A stretch of DNA of 64,000 bases from Lingula anatina (lineage: Eukaryota; Brachiopoda; Lingulata; Lingulida; Lingulidae), in NCBI RefSeq assembly GCF_001039355.2, contig NW_019775860.1, positions 1 to 64,000 of the forward strand, written 5' to 3'. The translations under genes and the position numbers were made by a program. The notes beneath the pieces were generated by a model. The model saw only the letters and a list, made by a program, of their open reading frames with translations. It was not told where the DNA came from and did not search any database. Positions 1 through 11,097 of this stretch are shown one piece after another; the stretch's first letter is position 1, and the number at the start of each line of letters is the position of its first letter.

Positions 1-12
1 AAATTTACTAAC

Positions 13-75
13 CTTAATTTGTTGATCTGAAGAGTAGTCTGTGTTCGATGGTAGGCACTTGTCATCTTCTATGTC
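13..75 (-). CDS. Isolated internal exon of an unidentified gene (partial)
   Basis: On the minus strand a 63-nt open segment lies between a good acceptor (TTTTTACAG) and a good donor (GTTAGT). It encodes 21 residues beginning DIEDDKCLPSNTDYS, an acidic, polar stretch with no recognisable domain. Its length is a multiple of three, so it could be inserted or skipped without a frame change. The gene would continue off the left edge; its other exons are not visible. A degraded copy of the same exon lies just upstream (161-222), which supports this having once been a real duplicated exon. Function unknown. Confidence 0.4.
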
Positions 76-160
76 CTGTAAAAAGAAATGAGAATGATTA
101 GATATTTTTCAATTCACCCTCTCCCCTGTCCCCACCCCCACCAAAAAAAAGTTTACTAAT

Positions 161-222
161 CTTAACTTCTATCGACGTTTAAAGTCAATGTATGGGTAGA
201 ATTGCTCATCATCTTCTATGTC
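161..222 (-). pseudogene. Decayed tandem copy of the exon at 13-75
   Basis: The minus strand again reads GACATAGAAGATGA after an AG, then diverges. The frame meets TAG after DIEDDEQFYPYIDFKRR, the length is 62 rather than 63 nt, and the donor has changed from GTTAGT to ATTAGT. Flanking intron sequence (TTTTTCAATTCACC, then a C-rich run) is also duplicated, so the unit is about 147 bp. I infer a tandem exon duplication in which this copy lost splicing and coding ability. Confidence 0.5.
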
Positions 223-230
223 CTTTAAAA

Positions 231-1216
231 AATGATAATGAGATTAGATCTTTTTCAATTCACCTACCCTCCCAGTACAAAAAAAGGGAACAACACTTAC
301 TCACACTTGAGAGAAAACGGACATCGGCCTTAAAAAATAAACACAACAACAAAACTCGACGAGCGTGACCTAAATCGGGCATGTGAAGGTTTCGGTTCTA
401 GCCTTAAAGTGCAATCAAGTTCAACCTAGAAACACAGGCGTACGAGGAATATGACAGAAATGAAAAGAGAGTATTGAACATGGTGGCACTAACCCATCGC
501 CAGTAGCTTGGATTTCAGTCCATTTACGATTAATTTTTCTGCGGTGGTTATTCGATGTACATTTCCCAGAGTGACGAGTCCGCATGGATTGAAGAGTCGA
601 ATGCACAGAAGCACATAGCGGGGGAAAAAGACAAAACATTCGGTGTTTTGTGCTAGTAAAGAAACTATCCTCAAGTGCGATGCATTGGCGTCTCACATTT
701 CGCGTCCTTTGTTCTCCTCTGGAGTGCAACGCAATGTGTCCTTCCCGCTGCTCTGTGTGCTGTAAAGTGATCACACGTTCACAATTTCCCGCTCTTAGAC
801 TTCCAATCGTAGATTGTCGGCCGGGGGCGTTGCTGTCGTCAGCATCCTGTCAGTTTGAACGCGGGGGTGTCGTGTGAGAGTGAGACACCGATTTCATTAT
901 TGTATTGTATATACACCTACGTTTGAAATACATTCAGCGTTTTCATACCTTAACTTTTTTGTTTAAAAAGAAAAAATCACACATTTACTTCGGAGGGAAG
1001 AATCAATGTTAGGCTATAATAGTTTTTGGAGGGAAACCACGCATGCCTCTCCCCTAATTATGATTGACAGTGTCCTTGCATCTTGTTGACATGATATCCA
1101 CTTGAAGTTTACTAACCTGCCCCAGGCCATCATTGAACGACCTTGTCCGCGTACACTGGAACACTTTTCCACAATATACACTGATCCACAATGCACTTTG
1201 AAGAAACTTTCATTTC
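231..1216. other. No gene supported; moderately GC-rich spacer
   Basis: This stretch is richer in CpG (about 690-870) than the surrounding DNA, so a promoter or first exon of the minus-strand gene at the left edge is possible. The open frames here lack codon structure, recognisable motifs and convincing splice sites. I make no gene call. Confidence 0.3.
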
Positions 1217-1256
1217 ATATCTTGTTTCATTTTGAGGATTCATGTTGATTCACCGT

Positions 1257-1432
1257 ATAGATCTTGGTAATAATAGAAGTATATAATTTGATGCACCTAG
1301 AAAGATCTACATTATAGTTGTTAAATACAATCCGAGCTTTCGACCCCTGGGCCTTCTTCGGGGATTATGAACAAAAAGTAAAAAAAAAACAAACTCCTAG
1401 GATACGTGACGTCGGTGATGTGTTGAAGACAT
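1257..1432 (-). repeat. Left terminal copy (pseudo-LTR) of the Penelope-like element
   Basis: On the minus strand this reads the same as 2579-2740 on the plus strand, starting GTCTTCAACACATCACCG and ending in an AAATTATATACTTCTAT tract. It lies just downstream of the nuclease stop codon, the expected place for a 3' terminal repeat. It contains a hammerhead-like core at 1329-1366. Confidence 0.75.
1329..1366 (-). ncRNA. Hammerhead ribozyme-like motif, left copy
   Basis: Read on the minus strand: AATCC (helix I), core CCGAAGA, A, GGCC (stem II), loop CAGG, GGTC (stem II, with one G.U pair), core GAAA, then GCTC and GGATT (helix I partner). Hammerhead ribozymes have core CUGAUGA and GAAA and cleave after UH, here after GCUC. 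Penelope-like elements are known to carry such ribozymes with a very short stem III. Here the first core differs at U4 (C) and U7 (A; position 7 is tolerant). Activity is uncertain. Confidence 0.5.
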
Positions 1433-1451
1433 GCGATGGCCCAAAAGCGTG

Positions 1452-2591
1452 CTATACGTAAACAACGACAAAATTACGTAACAAAGAAAAAAAATCAATA
1501 CTCATTAAAAAACTATTGTCCCTATTGAGTCCATTATTCAAGGTGTCTAGTGTTCTTATAAATTTCTGTTCGGCGATCCGTCTTTGCCTAGTGTCGTTTA
1601 ACTTTCCTTTTAGGACGGTGACAGTGATGTCATTAATAACTGAGTGGTTCGGCGTGTTGAAGTGCTGTCCCACTGGTTCGAAGATGTTTTTGTTGTTTAC
1701 AGTGCAGCGGTGGTGTCTAATTCTGTCTTTTCATTTCTGGCTTGTTTCTCCGACGTACATTTGATGGCATTTTTTACATCTTATCAAGTAGATGACGTTC
1801 TGAGAGTCGCAAGTGTATTTTCCCCTAGGGATGAGTGTCTTGCCTCCCGGAATGATGATGGGGTTGTTAATGATGCACGGGCAGAGAAGGCACCTTCTGT
1901 TGTTGCAAAGAAATGTGCCCGTGACGCCAAGGCTGTTATTGTTAACCAGGAGTGTTTTCAGATTAGGGGGCTGTCTGAAAGAGACGATAGGTGGAGATGG
2001 AAATATGTCTTTGAGCGGAGTGTAGGAGTCAAATATATGCTGCAAATCCCGCGCTATCCTTTTAAGGTGGTAAAGGGCGGGATTAAAGGTAACTACTAAA
2101 GGGACCCTTTCGTGGGTGTCCTTTCTTTGGTATTGGAGAAGATCTTTTCTTGGGATTCTATTAGCTTTTTCCATGGTTTCTTTGATCATTTGTGTGTCAT
2201 ACTGCCGTCTTTCAAAAAGCTTTTGCAAATCTGTAAGCTGTTCACTCTTCTTTTCGGGTTCCGAGTTGATTCTATTACATCTTAAGGACTGGCTAAATAC
2301 AATGGATTTTTTGATGTGTGAAGGGTGAAAGCTGGTGTGATGTAAGTAGGCCGAGCGGTCCGTAGGTTTCCGATATACACATGTAGCCAGTCTATTGTTT
2401 TTTATAGAGACGGTTTTATCCAGAAAGTTTTGTTGTTGGTTGGAAAAGTTAAGAGTGAGGCGTATCGACGGATTTTCATTGTTGAAAAGTTCTGCAAATT
2501 TTTTGAGGTCATCTTCTCCGTGTGTCCATATAAGGAAAATGTCGTCAATGTATCGGACGTAGAATGTGGGTTGTTTTTGGGTCTTCAACAC
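1452..2591 (-). pseudogene. Penelope-like RT/GIY-YIG polyprotein remnant
   Basis: The frame opens inside the reverse transcriptase palm: YVRYIDDIFLIW contains the catalytic YIDD. A connector and a Cys-rich stretch (CNNRRCLLCPC) follow, then the start of the GIY-YIG nuclease (VIYLIRCKKCHQMYVGETSQ). An in-frame TGA at 1731-1733 interrupts the nuclease. The same frame then continues as KDRIRHHR and the family's usual C-terminal block (GQHFNTPNHSVINDITVTVL, ending near RTLDTLNNGLNRD). The N-terminal half, including the fingers and most catalytic motifs of the RT, is missing. It cannot encode an active enzyme. Plus-strand frames over the same region are shadows. Confidence 0.85.
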
Positions 2592-2740
2592 ATCACCGAC
2601 GTCACGTATCCTAGGAGTTTGTTTTTTTACTTTTTGTTCATAATCCCCGAAGAAGGCCCAGGGGCCGAAAGCTCGGATTGTATTTAAGAACTATAATGTA
2701 GATCTTTCTAGGTGCATCAAATTATATACTTCTATATCTT
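2579..2740 (+). repeat. Right terminal copy (pseudo-LTR), inverted relative to the left
   Basis: Near-perfect reverse complement of 1257-1432. Differences include one C/T in the hammerhead-like stem II and a slightly shorter T tract. It abuts the truncated RT frame, so the element has lost its 5' part and gained an inverted copy of its 3' end. Confidence 0.75.
2642..2679 (+). ncRNA. Hammerhead ribozyme-like motif, right copy
   Basis: Same architecture as the left copy, with helix I AATCC/GGATT, stem II GGCC/GGCC (all Watson-Crick), core CCGAAGA and GAAA, and possible cleavage after GCUC. The only difference from the left copy in this motif is a stem II change that keeps pairing. It lies on the opposite strand to the other copy because the repeat is inverted. 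Confidence 0.5.
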
Positions 2741-3025
2741 GTTTCACAGATGATGACAATAAAGATAAAGTGATAATACATTTTTGCTATAAACATTTAT
2801 GTGGAGTTGTCCAGTTTTTTTGGTTGCTTTGATTTTGCAAGAAGAAAGGATAACGAAAAGATAATATGCTTGATGTGATTTTTGAATTAAAATATTTTAG
2901 TTACTTTTTACAATTGCTTAAATATTTTAACTATTTCTTATATTTGCTTGAAAGAAGATGGCATGCAGCGCCCCATAGTTCCCCTTTTCACAGTTCAGAA
3001 CTGGCATGGTTTAAAAAGACTTTCG

Positions 3026-3063
3026 CGCGCACGCGCGTGTGTGTGTGTGTGTGGGGGGGGGGG
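3026..3063. repeat. Alternating CG/GT tract followed by a G run
   Basis: Pyrimidine-purine alternation (GCGCGCACGCGCGTGTGT...) runs directly into about 12 consecutive G. Such alternation can adopt Z-DNA and G runs are prone to polymerase slippage. It is low-complexity sequence without coding evidence. Confidence 0.7.
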
Positions 3064-3736
3064 AGGTAGGGAGTAACCTCCCTCAGCTCCCATGATCTTT
3101 TGTGTTGTTTAATTACCAAATTAAATAGGTCTGTAGCCGGAAAGAGGGGGTCGAACACGGGGGTTTCATGGTAAAAGGTCAACTTTTACAGGAAATGACC
3201 CCCCTCCTTTGAAATGGCTGGGTAAACTACAATTTCTCTTTCCTTCTTTCAATTTTATTTACCAATTAGTTGGATATAGAATAAAAAAAGTCACGTTTTG
3301 ATAATCTACATCTCCTACAATTACCCACATGGTCTTTTATTTTAAAAAAGATCAACAAAAAGCATAAAACCATATAATGAAGAGGACATTGTACATTTTA
3401 TCAGAAGACTGAGTATCTAATAACCAAAAAAAAAATATATATATATATACATTTAGCTGAAGATGGACTTAACGGGTTCAGGGGTTGGGGTGAGAAGTAA
3501 AATGTAGAAAACTAAAATGATGAAATAACCTTAACATGATATTACACAGCTTAAACGAAGCATATTTTTTCTGACTGGCGTGGAGTTTTCATTTTTACAG
3601 CATGGAATTCAATGTAAACGATACTTAGACTACCTGTTCAATACCCGCTAGAGATATGCAGCAAGAAAACAAGGCGGTTACATCGTGGGATATGGTGGCC
3701 AGGCCATGGATAGACGGCAGAGAGTTACAGGTGGTG

Positions 3737-3754
3737 CCCCCCCCCCCCCCCCCC
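3737..3754. repeat. Poly-C run (18 C)
   Basis: Uninterrupted run of 18 cytosines in gene-free sequence. Length may be unreliable in the assembly. Confidence 0.8.
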
Positions 3755-4102
3755 TCTGAAAATGGGGGTAAGGCCAATGATCTGAGAAATTAAGTATTGT
3801 ACCTAAAGAAACAACAGTTGATGAAACATGTACCGTTAATTAATTTTCGATTTCAATGGTGCGATGTGCGTAGAATAGGTGGTTTTTCTACTTAAAGATA
3901 AAGCCTATTTAGTGAGGTCAATCTATGGCAAATAACGGGGGATTGTGAAAAATGGGTAATTGAAGGTCTGCTCATTCCCCTACTTCTACCCCTTACTCTC
4001 AATGGACAAAAACTATGAAAACATATATTTTAGCTGATACTTATTATATATAAATGATATTTATATTCTTATTAAAGATAAATTTCCTAAATTGATGGGT
4101 TT

Positions 4103-4384
4103 CAGGGCGGATCCAGGATTATTTGAAGGGTGGTCCGGAACGACAGGCCTCGAACGCGAAGCTGACCATCGCCCCCCTAGGCGTGGGGTTCGAGGCCTGC
4201 TTAAGGGCCCCAAAATTTTTTGGTGTTTTGGAGGGCAAACGGTGCCCTTTAGTACGGTTTAGAACTATGATTCAGCTGGTCAAATTGTTTATTTCAAAAG
4301 GGGAATATTGGTGTGATATATTTTTCAGAAACCGAAGGGGGGAGGGGGTCAGGACCCCCCTGACCCCCTCTAAATCCGCCACTG
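4103..4384 (+). mobile_element. hAT-like non-autonomous element, full copy of a dispersed repeat
   Basis: Begins CAGGGCGGATCCAGG and ends CTAAATCCGCCACTG, which read as imperfect terminal inverted repeats. The ~282-bp interior has no coding frame of substance. Two diverged partial copies occur at 7145-7303 (+) and 26771-27007 (-), sharing GGTGTTTTGGAGGGCAA-like and AGAACTATGATTCAGCT-like blocks. CAG-starting ends resemble hAT superfamily ends, but I could not see a matching 8-bp target duplication (ATGGGTTT against ATGCTGCA), so the superfamily is tentative. Confidence 0.6.
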
Positions 4385-5614
4385 ATGCTGCACCTGACTA
4401 AATAGTGAAAATAGTGAAAACTCGGGATCTCTAGAAATTATTTATATGGTCTTTAAATTGGCATGTTAATAATTGGATGCTATCTGTGCGGGATCCCTAT
4501 AATTATTGTATAGACACGTCATTTCAAAAACATTTTGATTGCGTTTCTATCGAAAGCCGATTTCAATGGATTATCAGTTCAGATATCGACCAAATGTCAC
4601 CTAATCATTAATATTATGACGGAATTACTCATTACAGCTTGATAATTGCCTATTCATTGGTTTTTATGATAAGCATATTTGCGATGGTAAAAGGATGGGT
4701 AACTCTGATAATGTTAGGCTGTGATGTCATGTTGAAAAAAAAAAAACAAGTTCTCTATAACTCTCTCGAGTTCGACTCTCAGATGTTTTGATAATTGTAT
4801 GGTTTGAATGTCATGGGACTGATAATTCTATCGTTGTAGTATCACATCAGTAGATAAACCTGATTACAGAGATTTGATATCATTGCAAGCACCACGCGTA
4901 TCTCATCACTGGTATGGTACTAATGACTAATAATAAAATCCTTGCATAATAGACAAGGCACGCCGGGTAGCGTTTAGCGGCTTCTTATTGGTTTATAATT
5001 TGTCGCTTTTATTTTTTATTTAAAAACTTTATAACTGGTTGTTTAAGTCTGACAGTATATTCTAAGTTAACGTATCTTTTACATAATTTTCCCAATTCAG
5101 ACCTTGCAAACTATCAAACCCATGATCTCCAAAGATAGGGCAGTCATTTAGAAAAGAATTATTTTTGATTCAAATTAGAGCTGGCATAAGGCGTCGAATC
5201 TAAGCGCAGGGATGGGTATAACAAGGATTCGTGTGCAAAATATTTTTCCTAGGAAAATTCAATTTAATTGGTCAGGAAGACCCCGTATAAAATACTTTTA
5301 AAATTCTAATGAACCTACAAAAAAAAAAAAAAAAAGAAGAAGAAGCGCAACATTCTCAAATTGAAAGGGTAAATATTGATCTGGATCCAAATCGTAAGCA
5401 ATACATGAGGGATGGGTTTATATGATACAGCTGCAAGTAGTTTATAATCAATCTGAACAACAAATAAAGCTTATCTCAAATCACCAGGGTTTGATGTAAT
5501 CAGTGTGAATCAGGCCAATGTGGACGCTGCATCACCCTATTAATTAAGCTTCACAGACGAAACGTTTTAGATAGCCCTCGTTTCCCTGGCGGAAAGGATT
5601 CTCCTAGCACAACG
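4385..5614. other. Intergenic region upstream of the GH45 gene
   Basis: AT-rich with no supported exon; includes an A run followed by GAAGAA repeats near 5320-5345. The last few hundred bases (GC-mixed around 5540-5610) probably include the promoter and 5'UTR of the downstream endoglucanase, but I cannot point to a TATA box with confidence. Confidence 0.4.
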
Positions 5615-7921
<2,307 letters not shown>

Positions 7922-10279
7922 AAACTTTCGATTGTGAGGACATTTTGCGCATTCTGTAACAGTGAAATGTGTCCAGACATTCGCGAATTTTTTTGGTTTA
8001 AACTGGAATGTTTAACTATGAAATGGCGACGGCAGGGCAGGTGTAAGAAAACGAAAGTAAGAGAGGGTGCACCTTATATTTGCCTTATCATTATTTCTCG
8101 GCATCAGTTTTTTTAATCAAGACCGATTCTGTCGTATTTGTTCTTCTTAATAAATAAAGATAATAGTTACGTCTTTCTTAATATTTTTTAATAAAAGTTC
8201 AAATCAGTTTTTTAAAAAATCCAACAAAAATACCTTTCCGTTCTATCATAATTGAAAGAAGATTTATATTAAAATATATATTCCACTTCACAAAGAAATC
8301 ATCAATAATAAATGACAATTAAGAGAGTAATCTATTTCCACATTTATTTTACACATTTTCACAATTTTACATAGGTATATAACCGTTCTTTCCAGTAAAT
8401 TAAAATATGTTTAATGTATGGAAATGTGATAAAACCCCTAAAATCATCCATTTCAAAAGACAACGAAGCCCCTTTTGAATGCGTATATGATAACACGTTT
8501 GTATTTCAATTACTCTTTACAGACAGATTCACAATTAAAATGGAAGTAAACAAACATGTGCAAGCAAAATTTTAAAAGAAAATTTCCACCTTCGTTAAGG
8601 TCTTTCATCAAGAAATTATGATTATGCACGACTTTTATAAAATAATATGTAAACATCATTTCTATCAAACTGTCAAGCTGCTACACAGCCCAATATATCA
8701 AATACTTCGATTTTGAAAATGAATTTCTAAAACATATTAACCTTATCACCTCTGTGAATTTCCTAACTAGGCAAACATTCAACATGATTCCACTACTTTT
8801 TTCTTCAAAACTTTCAATGAAAAGCTTTAAATGAATGAAGGAACACACAGACTGACCATATCCAATGACCTGGAAACTGTTTTAATGGGAGAGGGTAGTA
8901 ATATTTTATTATTGAACTTCTGATGCATATTTTAGCATAACTCACTTGTGACCCTCATATGCTAACCGACTTTGCCAAAACACAAGGCTTAAAACAAGAA
9001 TTAAAACACATATACCAAATCTGAGTGCGCCTCTTTTTGCCACAAGTTGTATAAAATATTCAGATTGGTAAATATTGAAGTGACATAGGAGTGCCAAACA
9101 CTACTATTAGCCATTGTCTTGAACATAAGCAGCATAACTACATAAGTGACTCTTGAGAGTATTTCATGTAAAGTAGATATTGCTATTGCACATTAAGTAT
9201 TGAAGAAGTCGAAACATGAAGTTCCTTTTGCAGTCTGATACAAACAGAGTTTACATGTTCCTTTTCAAGTAATTCTAGGGAATATAAATATCACATGAAT
9301 ACACAAGTGTTTAACCTTTCAAACAGTATAATGTAGTTATCATGTTGGCCTATACACAGCAATGATACCGATGCACAAAAACATGTTCCTAGCCTTAAAA
9401 ACTCATGTGCTGCTGGGAACAATATGTTCCTCCTAAAACTTTTGCAGTTTTCCCTGGGAAAATATTTGGGATTACCACTCAGAATGTTCTAACACAATGC
9501 CAGCTTATTGATAATAAGACTGGTATTTACCTGATACCCTAACACTGTCCTATATTATCAAACCCATAATGAACACATAAATTGACACTTGTTTAAAATG
9601 AACTATTATTATTCCGTGACATAAAAATATATACTGTGCACCTACATACATGTAATTACATGGCCATATTTCATATTGTACATATAAGCATACACTGTGC
9701 ACTGGCAAGCCTGAATGAGAACATATACACATTTCTCTGAAAATCACAGTTGACTATAAAATAATATATTCATGTTCACATGCTGTGCACATCAATGATG
9801 GACATTGTATCAACACCGAATTGCAATTATTATCATTTCTTTTTTTTTTTTCAAAATATGAAGGATCAGTTGTTCTTAAGTTTTAAAATGCTGTTTTTAA
9901 GACTTTAAGATATTAAACAATATATTTAGATTTAACTACATATGACCTCCTAAATGCAGGATGAACTTGTATGTTCCTCAGTCCTGTTTTACCGACCACA
10001 AGAAAATGTGACAAAACCGATGTTTTTTTTAATAAAGGTCCCTACAACTTAAAAGTTCACAATGAAGAACTGAGTAAAATATACCAAAATGTACATGTAT
10101 CCCAATAATTCTCCTGTTTCAATGGATTTTCTAAAAATGGCAGCGTCATTTCTTTCTGAAAGATGAGAGCTGTATGGAGATGAAAATTTTGGTGTGGAAT
10201 TGCCTACATCACTGGTTTCCTCCACCTGGATATTAGTGCCTCCTGGTGTTCATCCTGACCAGGTCAGCATGGCATGGTA
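7922..10279 (-). other. 3' ends of the convergent GH45 and HIP1 genes
   Basis: The GH45 3'UTR runs to about 8175. From the other side the long HIP1 3'UTR probably occupies much of 8340-10279; TTTATT at 8343-8348 (AATAAA on the minus strand) is one possible polyadenylation signal. No further coding exon is seen. The extent of the UTR is inferred, not shown. Confidence 0.45.
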
Positions 10280-11049
10280 TTAGTGGTCTCCAGAAGCCTG
10301 AAGAAAAACACAACAGAACATCATCCATGAGTAAAAACAGGTTTTCACAAATGCCTTTTGCTTTTTGAAGAAACCATAGATAATGCGTTGCAGAGAAAAA
10401 AGTGACTCACACTTTAATTTTAGAAACGTACAAGACACATTGTGCAGCATAAAAATCCCTCAAGGAATTTGCTTTTGTTCATAGAAAGTGTCTTTTTAAA
10501 AATTTGACCCAATTTAACAAGAAACTTCATACATTCTGCAAAAAATGTGAAATACATTATACTGCATTGTTGCTATGGATCAAAATCAGTACCACTGTTA
10601 ATAGTTATGGTCAGAGGATCAAACCAGACTAGTTCCCACCATTTTAATACATTAAACGAATCTGAAGCTCAAGATAACACCATCCAGCTATTGGTAACTA
10701 TCACTTACCTTGGCTTCCTCTGCCTGCTCACTTTCTCCAGCCAGTTGGTAATGTTTCTTACGTAGCTCACTCAGCTTAACTCTCTCCTTTTCCAGTAGGC
10801 TTTCTAGCTCCAGGACCCGCACCTGAGAGTCCATCTCCAGTCTCTTGGCCTGGTGCAATGTGATCTTGGAGAAGTCTAAGGTGTCTGGAAATACAGGAAC
10901 AGAATAAAATGTTAGCACTTTCCACATCAAAAATAAAAGACTGTGAGGCTGATATACCTTTAATATCATTTCAGACACCACTGAACAGTATTATGATATT
11001 TAACACACAAACATGCACCAACACATTCATACACACACACAAACACTGT

Positions 11050-11097
<48 letters not shown>

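Larger units (their letters stand above)
1217..2746 (-). mobile_element. 5'-truncated Penelope-like retroelement with inverted terminal copies
   Basis: The element comprises a minus-strand frame with the end of a reverse transcriptase and a GIY-YIG endonuclease (1452-2591), flanked by near-identical ~165-bp sequences. These lie at about 1257-1432 and 2579-2740 in opposite orientations, with only a few mismatches. A 13-bp direct repeat (ATATCTTGTTTCA) sits outside both ends at 1217-1229 and 2734-2746 and may be the target-site duplication; about 27 bp of extra sequence lies between the left repeat and the left terminal copy. Terminal repeats in either orientation and severe 5' truncation are both known for Penelope-like elements. 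The right-hand repeat begins inside the coding frame, so the insertion probably formed by truncation plus inversion. Confidence 0.8.
2747..4102. other. Gene-free AT-rich spacer with simple repeats
   Basis: No supported exon. It contains a GC/GT alternating run followed by about 12 G (near 3026-3063), a short AT repeat (3434-3448) and an 18-C run (3737-3754). The rest is unremarkable AT-rich sequence. Confidence 0.5.

Noticed and set aside
421-774. 117-aa minus-strand open frame
   Set aside because: No motif, no splice context, composition like non-coding DNA; overlapping frames on both strands are also open in this less AT-rich stretch.
1644-2099. Plus-strand frames across the Penelope element
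   Set aside because: They are antisense shadows of the RT/GIY-YIG frame, which has clear family motifs.
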